64,000 nt of DNA from Acanthococcus lagerstroemiae (GCA_031841125.1 CM063110.1:13015626-13079625), one strand, 5' to 3'. Positions 21,645-33,662 are shown, counted from the first letter of the stretch. A program made the numbers and translations. Notes: generated by a model not told the origin, from the letters alone.

Positions 21645-24600
21645 ATGCTGTCTTTGTTACTTGAAATTCATTTCTGGACATTAAACGACGATATTTACAT
21701 TAGTAACAATGACTTCGGAGCCTTCAAGTATGTTATTTCTGGAATAATATTGCTCAGTTCAGTTTAGTTTCACATTGTTGTTCACCGATTCATACAATAT
21801 TCCACATTCCAGATACCACGATAAAAGAGAATTCGTTAAATCTTCATCTTACGAAAAGAAGAAACTTTTCGCATGTGGAAGAAATTATCAGTGGACGTTG
21901 TCGAATAAAAAACCTTCCAAGTTAAGACAAGCCCTCAAAGAATTGGAAGTGAGTTTGTAGTTTCAGACATATGCTTTCTTTAACGTGTTCAATTTCTTCC
22001 ATTTAGAGCAATACATTTCTTGTATAGCTGTTTAGTTACTTCATCCCATTTGAGAATTTGGATCATAAAGCCACTTTTAGCTTCTGATCTACTCAGGTGT
22101 TGTTTCTGCATGATGTGTAAGACTAAATTTTGATGTCTGTAATTTTCAAAAGATGAGCTGAAAGTTTGATAAAATTTTGTAGTTTAGTAAAGGATTACTA
22201 GGCAGACTGGAGATTACAATCATTCGTAGCCCGTTACGGGCCAATCTAGCATCAAATTTGTAATAAGCTAATGACAAGTGCTACTGTATCTAGATCAATG
22301 TTTTTTACGTTCTAGGAAAATGTTGAGTCACAGAGGATAGTTCGACTTAAATGGCTCAGAGAAGATGTCGTTGTCCTGTTCCTAAATTCTGGAATCATAG
22401 CTTATATCAATATAAACCTGTCGAGCGGTGATGTTGTCAACATCTCTTTTGACAGAGTTTTGAGAGACAAACTTCTGTCCTTACACATTTCTGACAGTGA
22501 GTTATAATACAATAACAATACACGTGCATGTCTCACGAGTCTTCATCTCTAAGAAACGAAACCAAAAAAAAAACATAAAATTGACTAAATTGTCAATTTA
22601 TGAACTTGAAATTTTATGATCCATAATACTGAGTACCTGATATTTGTGACGTCAATTTTATATAATTTGTAATCATCAGGAGGTAGATTTAAATTGAAAA
22701 AGAAAAAAAAATCCGTTTGGCCGTAAATAACAAGTTGATTAAATTGAATCTTTCGTGAATGCTGCAACTGTTTGTTGGAGACTTGAACGCTGGTATGGAC
22801 TAAAACTCATGAGGTAAAAATCGAAAATGCTTGTTTAAAGACAATTACTCGTCGACTCGTGTACTCTCTTCTTGAAAAAGGGCCCGAGTGTCTATTAAAA
22901 ATAGACCACCACCCCCCCCCCCCCCAAAAAAAAAGGAAAATTATTAGGTTTTTTGTTGTTTTTTTTCGTAATTTTTTTTTTCTTTCTTTCAAGAAGTTAA
23001 TCTTCAACTTTGAAAGAACCACCTGCCTGCGTCGACCCACGGACCAAGACGAGGAGGTAAGGGGTGAGTGAAGAGAGGCAGCGCGTTTGGCCGTGGAGGA
23101 CCTGAATTCCAGGCGAGCGCTCAAGGAGTGCGGACCTCGTTCAGTAGGGAACCCCATGGTGGCCCTGGTAGGACGCGCGCACCGTTCCGGCACGTAGAAA
23201 TGGGGGCTCGGGCCTGGCCTCAAAGCGTCCCTCCGGTCACTGATGCGATACTTGAAAGGGTAGTTTCCAGGGCTGGGGGTGCGGTATCATAGGGGCCACT
23301 TTGGCATGCGTGTATCGCCATACGTCCCACCACACCATTATCTTTGAAAGAAATCGATTTTTTTTTTTTGGGGGGGGGATTGCTTTCAAAAACGAAAGAA
23401 AAGCAAAATAGCAAAAAAAACGTTACTTTTCTGTCTGATTTTGGTATTGATGTTTTGGTTTTGATTTTCGTATGTCCATGTCCAAGAAGTGCTTGGTATC
23501 CCATCTCTAGAAATTTGTTTAACCTTTGTGGATTGATTAAAAACAGGGAAATGTATTCTGGATTTCTGGATATCATGGAGCTAGTGAAACTTCATGATAA
23601 TGGGATTCAAAACATTTTTCAATTATGAATTATCGACGACGGTTGAATCGACTAAAGCAAAAAAAAGCAGCTCTGCTCCCCGAAGGAGGTCTGCTCTCGG
23701 CTGGTACTCTGTACAGTTGGACGCTAACAAACAAAAGTGACCCAGCCACATTTGTTGACAAGATGAGTTATTAGTATCCTTGGAAACAGCTTAAAAAGTA
23801 GAAGTTTTTAAAATTGGGTTCCCGATACAAAAATTCGTATCCACGTTGAGAAAAGCTTATCAGTAAATGCTATGTCACATAGTTTCGATGGGGCTCTTGA
23901 ACTTTGAATCGCGTGTTTTCGAAAAAATGATTTTTATATTTCTTCAAGTCGTTTAATTCAGGTGCCGTGGCATTTCCGAAAATTAATACTCGTATTATGC
24001 TTCCTGCGCTACAGACAAAGGGCAAATTTTCATTGAAATGAAGTTTATAATTTGAATACGCATAGCCATCACAAATGCTACCAAGACATGTTAACGAGCA
24101 GGCAGTTTCTAACAGCCACAAGAAAGCTTCATCCCTCGAAACCTCAAACAGAATATCAAAACTACCAAACTACTTGACTATGTTTAGGAAACATGATTCA
24201 TATGCCACTGTTCCTTTGAAAATTTACTGATAAGGGCGAGCGTACTGCAGAAATAGATACGTTACGGGAATCGCAGCGAACATGTTTCATTTGATCTAGA
24301 CTTAGGCTGGAATTGTAAAACACGAGAGTCGTAGAATTCGTGTAGTAGAAATCCGAAACGTAATATTAAAAAACGCGCACAAATTACAAAATAATTACCT
24401 AAAATACTGGAAAATTAGGAAAATGGTAAACCTTAGCGTCTTAGAATGTGGATTGGTAACGTATTATGTTATGTAGAACGTAGAAGTAGAACCGCAGTAA
24501 GATCAAGATGAATGAGCTATACTGAAGAAGAAAAAAAAGTTATTGTGTAAGAGACTCATTGCCGACCCTAATAAAATCAAAATTGTTGCTTATAAGTTAA

Positions 24601-27600
24601 TTCTTTGAATTGTTTTTCAACTAATTAATTTCTCGAAAATAAAGCGCCACTGCACTCAACTGTGACTCAGATTCGCTCAGATCATCACATTTGAAATGAC
24701 ACGCCACTGAACTGAACTGAACTTGAACGGATGAAACGAGAAGAGAAAAAAAAAAAGCGATTGCAATTGGGATGTTAACCTCACCTAGGTAGCGCTAGTA
24801 TCATGGTATGGTAACAATGGCGAGAACTGATAAGAATTGAAAGGGGATGATTTCGTGAAATCATCCCCCTTTCGTACCTTATCGCCTCGTTATTACCGGC
24901 GGGGATACCAACTTCGGAAACTCCAGGTTAACATCCCAATAGGCTCGGCTACTCGGAGCCGACCCTAAAAACTATCGTCAAGCGGGGTAATTTCGCCCAT
25001 ACCTTACATTTTCTGTAGGAGCGCTAGTATAAGTAGTCGGTATTACCACTGGTGTCCGATATGACCCCAGTTGACGGTACTTACAATATCTCTCTATATA
25101 CTAAAAAAGTAAAATCCGCCGCCACCGCCGCCGTCTCCGGGGGGAAAACGCACTGCGGGTTGCCTATCTAAAAATCTGAAAAATTGCAGGGGCAGATCAG
25201 CTACTTTCAAGGACATAATCTGTTCTAATATAAAAGATCTCCAAGTTTTAAGACATAACCGACATAATAAGACATAAAAAAGACATAAAATAAGACATAA
25301 TTACCCATAATCTTCAAGATCACCAGTTGCTGGAGGTTGTCTACCCAACCCCTTAATTTCTCAATTTTCCAGGGGTAGCCGACCCTCAGGAGGGGGTTCA
25401 TGGTTGAGAAGGCAGCTCCTGAAGGGGGAAGAGGGCCCCTGTAAGGGTGTGGGCTGTGGACGGAGATGAAGTCCCTGGGTGGGGCGGGAGTAAGAGTACC
25501 TGGTGGAGGAGAAAGTGCTTGGTGAGAGAGGGGACCTCGGAGAGAAATGGCCGGTGTGCAGGAGGGGCTGGTGGCGGGGTAGGGTCTTGAGAGAGAAGGG
25601 CTCTGGGGGGAGGGGTGGTCATGGTTCTGAGAGCTCCTGGGTGGATGGTCTGGGATCTTCTAGGGGGTTGGAGGGCCATAGTGAGGACAGGGGCTCTAAA
25701 AGGAGATGAAGCCCGGGGTAGTGGTGGGTGAGAGGTCCTTGTGACGGAGGAAATCCTTGGTAGGAGAGGTTGGCCATTGAGGAAGGAGGAGGTAGTGGTG
25801 GGTGAGGGTCCTAGAGGGGCAGTAAAATTTTGCTAGATAAAGGCCCGGGGGTGTAAGAGGTACTCATGGTAGAGAAGAAGCTCCTAAAGGGGAGGAAAAA
25901 CACGATGGTGGCGGGGACTGTAGAGGGATATTAGGCCCCGAGTGGGGAGGGGGTAATAGTGAGGAAGGGGTCCTGGTGGAGGAGGAAGTTCTTTGTGAGA
26001 GAGGCGGCCGGGAAGGCGAATTAAGGCCATGGTGCCGAAGGTTCTGGTCCCGGAGAAGGGGTCTTGAGGGGAAGGTTTCTTAAGCGGGAGGGGTGATCAT
26101 GATGGTGGAAGCTCCTGGTTGGAGGACTAGGGGATTTTCGAGGTGGTTGAGCGAGGAGGCCGTAGGGTGATAGAGCCGCGGAAGGGTAGGCTGTGGAGAT
26201 GGACTAAGACCGCCATTGGGAGGGAGTGGAGACGGCGGATCGCCTACCCTGCCCCACTAATGGCTTATTTCTCCATGGATAGCCTACCCCTAGGAGGTGG
26301 TTCATGTTGGAGAGAGCTCCTGGATGGGAAGGCGATCCATGGGTGACGTGACCTCAGGAGGGGGATAAAGGTTCTGGATGGTGTGGGGAGTAATGATGAG
26401 TAATAGGTCCTGGTGGAGGAGGAAGTCCTTGATGAGAGAGGCGGCGAATGAAGGCCATGGTGCGGAAGGTCCTGGTCCCAGGCAGGTGGTCTTGAAGGTA
26501 AGGGTTCTTGTGGGGGAGGGGTGGTCATGGTGGTGAAAGCTCCTGGTTGGAGGACCAGGGGATCTTTGTGGTGGTTGAGCGAGGCAGTGGGTGATGGAGC
26601 CGCGGAAGGGGAAGACTTTTGGGAGGGAATAAGCCCGCTATTGGGGAGGTTGTAGTGACGGAATAAGAGGTCTCAATGGGGGTGTGGTACGTGAACAGAA
26701 ATGAAGGCCATAGTGGTGTGGGGTGGTCGAAGGACGTGGTCCTAATGGAGGGCACTCGGGGTGGAAGAGGGTGATTGGGGAGACTAGGTGGAGGAGTTTG
26801 TGGCTGAGGAGGGCTGCGACTGTTGAGGCGTGACCGTGAAGGCGGAGAGCCGCCATGGTCAACGAGGGGGTCGTGGTGGAGGAGGAGGAGCCTCGTGATG
26901 AAGAAAGGATGGAAGGGAGTTCATGGTGGAAGATTGAGGACCGCTGATAGAGAGGGAGCAAAAGAAGCGCAAAGCAAACCTCAACTCAGTAACAAAAGTT
27001 TCAGACCAAACACTGAGGACTGTGGCGGTTGGACGAGGCGCGAAGCGCCGAGTAAGGCCGGCACGAGCGAAGCGAGTGACAGCGTTGGCGGAGGGGGGCG
27101 AAGCGGCCAGGGGGCGAAGCCCCCTAGTACATATAAATATATTTTCAAAAGTATGCTCTGGTTTACTGAAATCTGGATGCTGGACTGTTGATTACTCTAT
27201 TATGACCCATCGTTTGATGTAAAAAAAAAACACAAAAAAAAACAGCCTATTGAGAATCGTTTTATTTATTATTTCCACTCTCAAGTATGAGAAATGCAAA
27301 TTCTGTAGCTAGGTTTTTTCTGCTCCAATCGACTCAGTGAAAAACCAAGTGAATAATAATAGAAAAAGGAAAAAATTATAGTTTTTAATTTTAACCAACA
27401 TTATTTTAGTTGATAAATTACTAATCATTTTTAAAGAGTGCCCCAAAAAATGCTCAACATATTTTTTATGTATTAAAAATATTTTGATTTCATAATCTTG
27501 GACTGTGGCCCAAATGACAGAGTCAGCTTAGTGTATAACCGCTGTTGGTGATTAAAAGAAATAAATAAAAACTCAGCCGTTGAAAAACTTCACTTTCGAA

Positions 27601-30600
27601 AATCCAGGTCAACTTCGGCATTGTACATTGAAATAGTCGCCTAAAAATGCGATTGAGTTATGTGAACCCAGCATGAACAAAACCACTACAGGTTCCCAGA
27701 TGGTGTGATATAAAATAACATGTCATCATCTATTGTTTGTTTTCAGTACTACTAACCAATATTTTCTCCATTTGCTGTTACAATGATCCGCAGTTGACCT
27801 TAATTTACTATTCTAAACCCGCGTTCAAGAAAGTTCACCGAAAGCTCTCTGATTTGGATCCGCGATTCATATCCGTTAATTTACCCGGTCCAAGTGGACG
27901 AAGGTTGTTGAGAAAATTGTCGCTCAATAAAACTGGAGATGTGGTAAGTTGCCCATCATAACATAAAATCACAATTTCCGAAGGAAATGGTTTCTATTGG
28001 CATAATTATTGCAGATTTCTGTGTGGTGGAAGTACTCGGACGACGACGTGTTTCCGTGGAGTCCTTTAGTCAAGGACATTGATCGTGCCAATGTACATGT
28101 ATATTTTGTGACCAGGTATGTTACGTTAGAACTTACTTGTCCGTATGTGTTTTGCATTTGCCTGTCTTCGATGCAGTTTCTAATGACTATGTTCTGCGTA
28201 GTTCTAAACTGGAATTAATATGTTACCATCGGACAGAATACGACCTACTCGGTGTCGTATTCAGTTCGGTAGAATCCAACATGATGTATGTAGTGGAACA
28301 GAAAATTTCTCGTGAAGTAAGTATAATAATACATGGATCCATTGTCGTGTTCAAAAGTATACCGAGAACTGGCTAATCTTTTTCAATGCATAGGGTGACA
28401 TCAGCGTAGAAAACAGTACGTTTGAGATCGTGAAATGTTCACGCTTGCAGCGGTCCAGCGTCGTCTCTATTCCTCTGCAGAGCCAAGCTTGTTGTATCGA
28501 ATTCAGCCCTGATCGCAATAACTTGCTATTGGGATGCCTGGACGGTTCAGTAGTGCTGTACAATCTAACCAGAGCGCTTACGCATATAGTGCGCTCGGTT
28601 TTCGTGCCCGCCATCATACGGTGGCACGTGGACGGATACATGGTCGCGGTTGCCAGTGCTCGCGGGCAGATACAGTGTTTCGACTTCGCTTTGAGTTGCA
28701 TTAAAATGCAGTGCATTAGCGAAGATGTAACACCTACTAGCGTCATCGACTTATCAGTCTACTTTACTCAGTCACTGAAGTCGCAGTTACCTTCCCTCGT
28801 CGAGATGGAATGGAACGTAAAAAGTCCGAGACACGAGGGCTGTGAGAGCTCGGCTGAAGATAGTTTTCTATTGCTGACCTTCGGTAGTGGTCCGTTGGTT
28901 ATGCTGCGAGTGCTGAGTGTTGCTGTGATGACGCCTGAAATCTTGGTAAGATATGAAGTTTAATTAAAAATGGCAGTCGTTGATTGGAATGATAATGTCG
29001 CGGGGAACTACGTGAACGCGAGCCAGTGACATCCATCCAGCGTCCGATGTCATTTTCGTACCCAAATTAATTTCAACTGACTTCGATTACCTTATTTGTC
29101 CATGTGCGCAGGTGACACAGTATGTGTATACAGATCAAATAGACAAGGCCATAAATGTTTTACTAGCCATGGATTGGGACACTACCCCCAGTTTATGTTG
29201 TTCATTGCTCAAAAGAATCACAAACTACATTTTCACCGTTCCTAGTTCCTCGCCCGTTGAAAAATATTCGCAGATTCAAATGGCGCTTGGAAGTTTCTAT
29301 TCTCCGGTGAGGCCTATCAGTCACTCCGTTGAAACAGAATTTTACAAGCCGGTCAGAAATATCTTTAGACGACTCTTTCATTATTTATTAAGGTATGTAT
29401 GCTCATCTCATGGAATGATTGTGTGAGCGGATTAACACGTAAGCATGGGAAGCATTTGCTTAGGGCGCCGAGAGAAGGGCGCCATCAGGGGGCGAAAAGA
29501 ATTTTTCAAACGCAGGTGTGCGCGCCCCGATAGAGCTCGCTGAAGGCGCCAATTTTTATATTGCTTCCTACGCCAGAAAGGGTTAATCCGCCCTTGATTG
29601 TGTCGATAGAATGGCATTAAATACAATGATACCTTTTTCTGTGTCCACCACAGGTACGATTTGAATGATTTAGCTCTTAATATCGCGATCAAGTTGAACG
29701 AACACGATCTATTTATGGATTTATACTATTACGCGAAGCATACGGATAACGCCGCCTTACTGGCAACCGCTTGGGAGAAAGCCGAACAAATTCTAGCCGA
29801 AGATTCGGCCGCTAATCCTAGTTCTGGTATCAGCACTTTTAACAAAATAGAAATTGATATTATCAGCTGAAGTTTTATATCGGCGCCTTAACAGTCCCGT
29901 GTAATTTGGCAGATTCCGAAAATTGTGATTGTTCATGTTCGGAGTGTTCGTGCGAGAGCGAAGAGAATTTCGGTTGCGAGAAAACGGTTAAGCCGGAAGT
30001 AGCTCAACAAGGGCCCTCGTCTAGTATTGCGATATCCCCCTCGACTCGTATGTCGTTTGCTGCTGTAACACGTGTGAATTCTGCTCGTTCGTTGACCTCC
30101 CAATCAAGTTCCCATAATTCTGGAGGATATGGGAATAAAACGAATGATGATGTTCGCTTTGAGCAGAACGTACCTCGAGCAGCCAGTACGGTAATGTAAT
30201 CGTTCATTTTTTTAAATTATTCATTAGTAGGCATTTTGAACTCACGACAATCATAGATGATCTTTGGCACGAGAGTCAAGTCCCTTAAAAGATGGCATGA
30301 AAAAAATGTACGTATGAACGATTTCATGGTGAGGGCGGGGATTCCCTCACCATGCCACCTTTAATGGGTTAAAGTTCTCAAGAATTCTAATTAATTTCTA
30401 TTTTACTAATCGAGAACTTATTACAAGTTATTAAATGAACAAAACGAGCTTATTCATTCTTGTTTTTTTATAACTTAATTTCTACAGATTCAGAAGGAGA
30501 TACCAAATAAAATGCAATCCAATGATGACATCCTACCTATCAAAAAATCCACCGCCATTCCTCCGTCTGTATCTAAGAATATACCGAACGAAATCACACA

Positions 30601-30819
30601 GCAGTTATTGCATCAAACAGGTACTGTATCATGTACACACCTTCATATTTTCTATCCATGTTTTAGCTAGCTAAATTAGGTAATATTAGTTTGAAATTCG
30701 TATCACAGTTTCAGAATTTGATATTATTTATCTAGCATATGACCTCTTTTCCAGGTTTACCCGACAACAAGATCTTGGAGAGTAAAAGTATCAAAGTAGT
30801 GCATTTCGGCGTTGTATAA
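21645..30819 (+). CDS. WDPCP: Fritz / WDPCP, planar cell polarity effector
   Basis: Twelve coding exons: 21645-21727, 21813-21948, 22316-22496, 27747-27943, 28015-28115, 28202-28316, 28394-28945, 29112-29392, 29654-29826, 29913-30190, 30488-30620, 30755-30819. They join in phase to 764 residues (human WDPCP is about 746). Family marks in order: EIHFWTLNDDIYI at the N-terminus; YHDKRE; WTLSNKKPSKLRQALKELE; the beta-propeller blocks (for example LLGCLDGSVVLYNLTR); the helical part INVLLAMDWDT, GSFYSPVRPI and RRLFHYLLRYD; and the conserved C-terminus KVVHFGVV. WDPCP/Fritz acts with Inturned and Fuzzy (CPLANE) in planar polarity, cilium formation and septin/actin control; this follows from the family. 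The start ATG opens the conserved LEIHFW block. Oddities are the 5.2-kb intron 3 and a Cys-rich insert (CDCSCSECSCESEENFGC) in exon 10. Identification is firm; the last exons are less conserved. Confidence 0.93.
23056..23340 (-). repeat. SINE-like interspersed repeat, copy 2
   Basis: Related over its whole length to 10072-10335 and, at its right end, to the 107-bp insert at 14891-14997 in reverse orientation (cactttggcatgcgtgtatc, then cgccatacgtcccacc). GC-rich compared with the surrounding intron. Confidence 0.65.
24766..24940. mobile_element. MITE with 16-bp perfect terminal inverted repeats
   Basis: attgggatgttaacct at 24766-24781 is the exact reverse complement of aggttaacatcccaat at 24925-24940. 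The centre holds a perfect hairpin with 12-base arms and a 2-base loop (24843-24868, ggggatgatttc ... gaaatcatcccc). 175 bp, no coding capacity. Confidence 0.75.
25015..25078 (-). mobile_element. MITE fragment, GTCAACTGGG family
   Basis: The reverse complement starts gtcaactggggtcatatcgg, then acaccagtggtaataccg, and includes the agcgctagtat word. It matches the elements at 38471-38553 and 38554-38662. Confidence 0.65.
25240..25310. repeat. gacataa simple repeat
   Basis: Several near-copies of taagacataa with variable spacers, 5' of the G-rich satellite. Low complexity. Confidence 0.6.
25380..27130. repeat. G-rich satellite, unit about 430-480 bp, strongly strand-skewed
   Basis: The top strand is rich in G and A (ggtggaggaggaagtcctt-type words) with little C. 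Matching blocks recur: ctggtggaggaggaagt at about 25500, 25973 and 26408, and gggaggggtggtcatggt with aagctcctggttggag at about 25612, 26090 and 26514. This gives about 3-4 diverged units. Long open frames here are a result of the composition and are not genes. Confidence 0.75.
29424..29594. mobile_element. hAT-like MITE with 8-bp target-site duplication
   Basis: 171 bp flanked by exact tgattgtg copies (29416-29423 and 29595-29602). Termini tgagcggattaac and agggcggattaac (right end reverse-complemented) are inverted repeats. Lies in WDPCP intron 8. No transposase. Confidence 0.75.
30285..30366. repeat. Nested hairpin in WDPCP intron 10
   Basis: Inner arms catggtgaggg (30325-30335) and ccctcaccatg (30344-30354) are perfect, with an 8-base loop. 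An outer segment ttaaaagatggcatg (30285-30299) also pairs with catgccacctttaa just 3' (30351-30364). The two pairings share the central catg, so they partly compete. Confidence 0.5.
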
Positions 30820-30862
30820 TAATGTGAATTTTGTATAGACTGTTACGGCATTTTGAAAATTA

Positions 30863-30868
30863 AATAAA
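30863..30868 (+). terminator. Poly(A) signal of WDPCP
   Basis: AATAAA 44 bases past the WDPCP stop codon. Confidence 0.7.
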
Positions 30869-31508
30869 GTTCTTTGTTTATATACGCGAAAAATGATTTT
30901 CTATCCACTAGGGGGTGATTTCTTCGAATGTCTTTCATTCGGTGTGACCATTTTTTTGGGAGGACTTAATTTTTGCGTGAGACAGTCATTACTTGTCTTT
31001 TGAAATGTGTGGTTTCCGTAAATTCTGAAGGTCAGCGTCCGGCCCAGCGAGCCACATCTTCTCATCCCCTGATGGAATAAGAAGAACAGTGGCGTAGCGT
31101 CGACGTCTAGCACGTACCCCCAATATTTTTACATTAAGTTATAAAGGAATATCCTTTTTTATCTACCTCGGTAATAATTCTGTAGAGAAGCAAGCTAAAT
31201 TTTCTCTAGTGGATTGCCCCCCCCCCCCATCATGTTGAACACGCTACGCTTCTGAAAAAGACAATATTGATATGTATGCATCGACTGGATGAACACCGAT
31301 GAGTGACACTACTCATACCTTCATTCTGCTCTCGTAAGTCATAAATGAACAAAATTTCCAGTCTTGTCTCGTTACAACATCTTTCTACGCCGATGAAGCG
31401 ACTCGAGTAATTTGTGGAACTGATATACACAGCGCCGTGAGGTACTGTACAACATGAATACACTACAAAATGAAAACACTAACGTATAATGAGTGAGGTG
31501 AACACATC
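30869..31508. other. Intergenic, WDPCP to MRPL48 3' ends
   Basis: The two genes converge here. A long C tract lies near 31209. Short open frames at 30901-31113 and 31230-31463 have no support. No clear MRPL48 poly(A) hexamer was seen on the minus strand. Confidence 0.5.
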
Positions 31509-32423
31509 TTATTGACGCGAAAGCTCATCCTCAGTTGGAGGGCCGCCTAATTCATCTAATTCTTTCATTTTTGCTATAAGATCATGGTCAGGAACATATC
31601 TCTGTTTTTCATGTTCTTCATCAAATGGAAATATCTTCAATTGGGTGCCTTCTGGCATGGCAGCCTGAATAAATTCGGTTAGTAAAGGTAGTTTGACTGC
31701 CGGTACATTCAGTAACTGGAATGCAAAACAAAACGAAATTAGTGACATTGCGCCAATCTCTTTAACTGAGTTCATAAGTTAACCAAATTAATAAATCTGA
31801 TGTTAGATACCTTGAGGTTCCTCTCGTACATCAACAGTTTGAACACTGAGTCAATTTGTTTCTTATTCGGTTTCACCCTTCGAATGTTATAATGCCTTGC
31901 AGGTTGAGCCCAACTGGAAATACATCATATTTATGAACTAAATCAATATGAATAATATTATTCAGTACCGAAGGAGCAAATACAACACAATGCATAAATA
32001 TTAACCACAAGTCCACTTTCAGATTCATGAATTCAGCTACGCTGTGAATGAATCTTTGATGTTGTTCAAGAACCGGGAAGTCGTATCCTTTTATTTGAAC
32101 GGTGATTGCTTCGTACACGGGTAGTTTTGGCTTCATACTTTCTAGGTACGGTGGTTCGAAATATTCTAAGCCTGTTTTCACATATCGTTTTGAGACGTCT
32201 AGTGAATGTGAGTTCATTAGAGATTGACTCGGCCGAGAAACCTGTAAGATGGAGGTACGGATAAATTACTTCGGCAATAATTACTTCATTATTACTAGGG
32301 AAAGGTAGCCGATATAGCAGCATACTGGCAAGAAAGCCCACCTTTTAGAAATACGTTATCGTAATTCCTTGGTTAACAATCAATGAATGCTTGACATACC
32401 TTTGAGAAATATCTGGAAAACAT
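31509..32423 (-). CDS. MRPL48: Mitochondrial ribosomal protein L48
   Basis: Four exons on the minus strand: 32423-32400, 32241-32006, 31913-31811, 31715-31509. They join in phase to 189 residues (human MRPL48 about 212). The S10-like domain shows LPVYEAITVQIKGYDFPVLE, QRFIHSVAEFMNLKV, the RHYNIRRVKPN block with KLLMYERNLK, and LTEFIQAAMPEGTQLKI. These match the order of MRPL48, which sits in the large subunit of the mitochondrial ribosome. The N-terminus (MFSRYFSK...) is short and basic, as expected for mitochondrial import. The splice after exon 2 uses ttgtg|gttaat, a weak donor, but phase and protein continuity support it (the split codon gives Cys before WAQP). MRPS10 shares the fold and is the main alternative; the sequence favours L48. 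Confidence 0.85.
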
Positions 32424-33662
32424 TATGAAGAAGTTGATAAAAGTAGAATCAAGATGGAATAATAACGGCTTGACATTAAAATACTGCGAGAATCTTCCGA
32501 GTTTCTATTTTCTTTTCGGCTCCATTGCTCCATTTCTAGTAGCCGAGTGTAGCCGAGACTCGGTTATCACATCTTTTCCCTTATCATTACCATTGAAGTT
32601 AGAAGTTAACATTGTTTAGGTAGCGCTAGTGTAACACACTAACTTAAACTTAAGATTCGGATCGTTACCAATCGCAATGTTGGCGCTAGATTTCTTCCAA
32701 AAAAGTGCTAAAGAGAGCTAAAGTCTGGAGGTTATGAGTAATAACTCATTTTGTTTACAAATGTGGGTTAGTTCCCTATTTTGTTAAACAGCGTCCAACT
32801 ATGGATTTACAACATTCTTTCCAACTATCCAACTTCGTTGCAGGCCTATCACAGATTTGTCGCGGACAACTTATTTTTGGCCGCTCTTTCGCGTGGTGGC
32901 GTGGTGTTGTCGAAAAAATTCTAAAAAATTTTCCCAAACTGTTGTAAGTCTTCAAAGTTGAGTGTTTCTGTAATGTGAAAACGTTATCAATTTTGTTTAT
33001 CCGCTCTCCTGTAAAAAATAAAAATTACATTTTTGCGCTCAGGTCCCTTGCCTCCTGGCAGGTCACATATAGATTTTTTTTCCTTCAAATAATAGTGTTG
33101 AAGAAAGAGCTGAATTTTTTTTGAAGGCGGTTAACAAATTAGGCTACTTTGTACTCTCTTTGAATGATGAAAAACAAATCAGAATTCAGATATTTACAAT
33201 TTACTCACTTAAATTGCTTTTTTGGGACCCAGCTGCAACTAAAAATAATTTCTTTTTTTAAATCCAAATTATTCGATTTCTAATGAAATTACGAAATTCA
33301 AAAATATATTCCTAGCTAGCTCTGTTTCTGGTGGAAACTCTTTGTTTAAAAAATAAAAATTCAATAATCAAAAAGTGATAAAGGTCTATTTCATAGACCG
33401 TGCATAGACCTATGGTTGTCAGTGATGTTCTATCTCAACCAAGAAAATCTTGATTTGCTCGTGACTCTGGGCTGCAAAACATGATAACTGAAAACCTAGT
33501 TCCTTATCAGATCACAGTCAAGTACAAACAGAATGACCTTAATGCTAGGTACAACTTTCGACGTTCCGATTTGAAAACTTGAGTCTTACATTATCAAATT
33601 TTTCTTAAATTTATCACTCTGCCTCATTCAGCGGCGATCTTTGAAGTTTCATCTTTGTCAAG
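32424..33662. other. Intergenic between MRPL48 and NDUFA1, probably shared promoter region
   Basis: The two genes are divergent and both encode mitochondrial proteins, so this 1.2 kb is a candidate two-way promoter region. A ggtagcgctagtgt word near 32619 links it to the MITE families elsewhere. No coding exon seen. Confidence 0.5.

Larger units (their letters stand above)
22497..27746 (+). other. WDPCP intron 3, repeat-rich, 5.2 kb
   Basis: Contains a SINE-like copy (23056-23340), mixed homopolymer tracts (about 22909-22980 and 23357-23380), two MITE families (24766-24940 and about 25015-25078), a gacataa-rich stretch (about 25240-25310), a CCG-rich run near 25118 and the G-rich satellite (25380-27130). 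A minus-strand frame at 23870-24121 has a protein-like look but no family match. No exon of the host gene is needed here, because exons 3 and 4 join in phase. Confidence 0.65.

Noticed and set aside
23870..24121. 83-codon minus-strand frame with several cysteines
   Set aside because: It looks mildly protein-like but no family, start context or splice partner was found; it sits in a repeat-rich intron.
25398..27222. Long Pro/Ser/Thr-rich and Gly/Arg-rich open frames on both strands
   Set aside because: They arise from the G-rich satellite's composition; no domain, splice context or intron-free gene structure.
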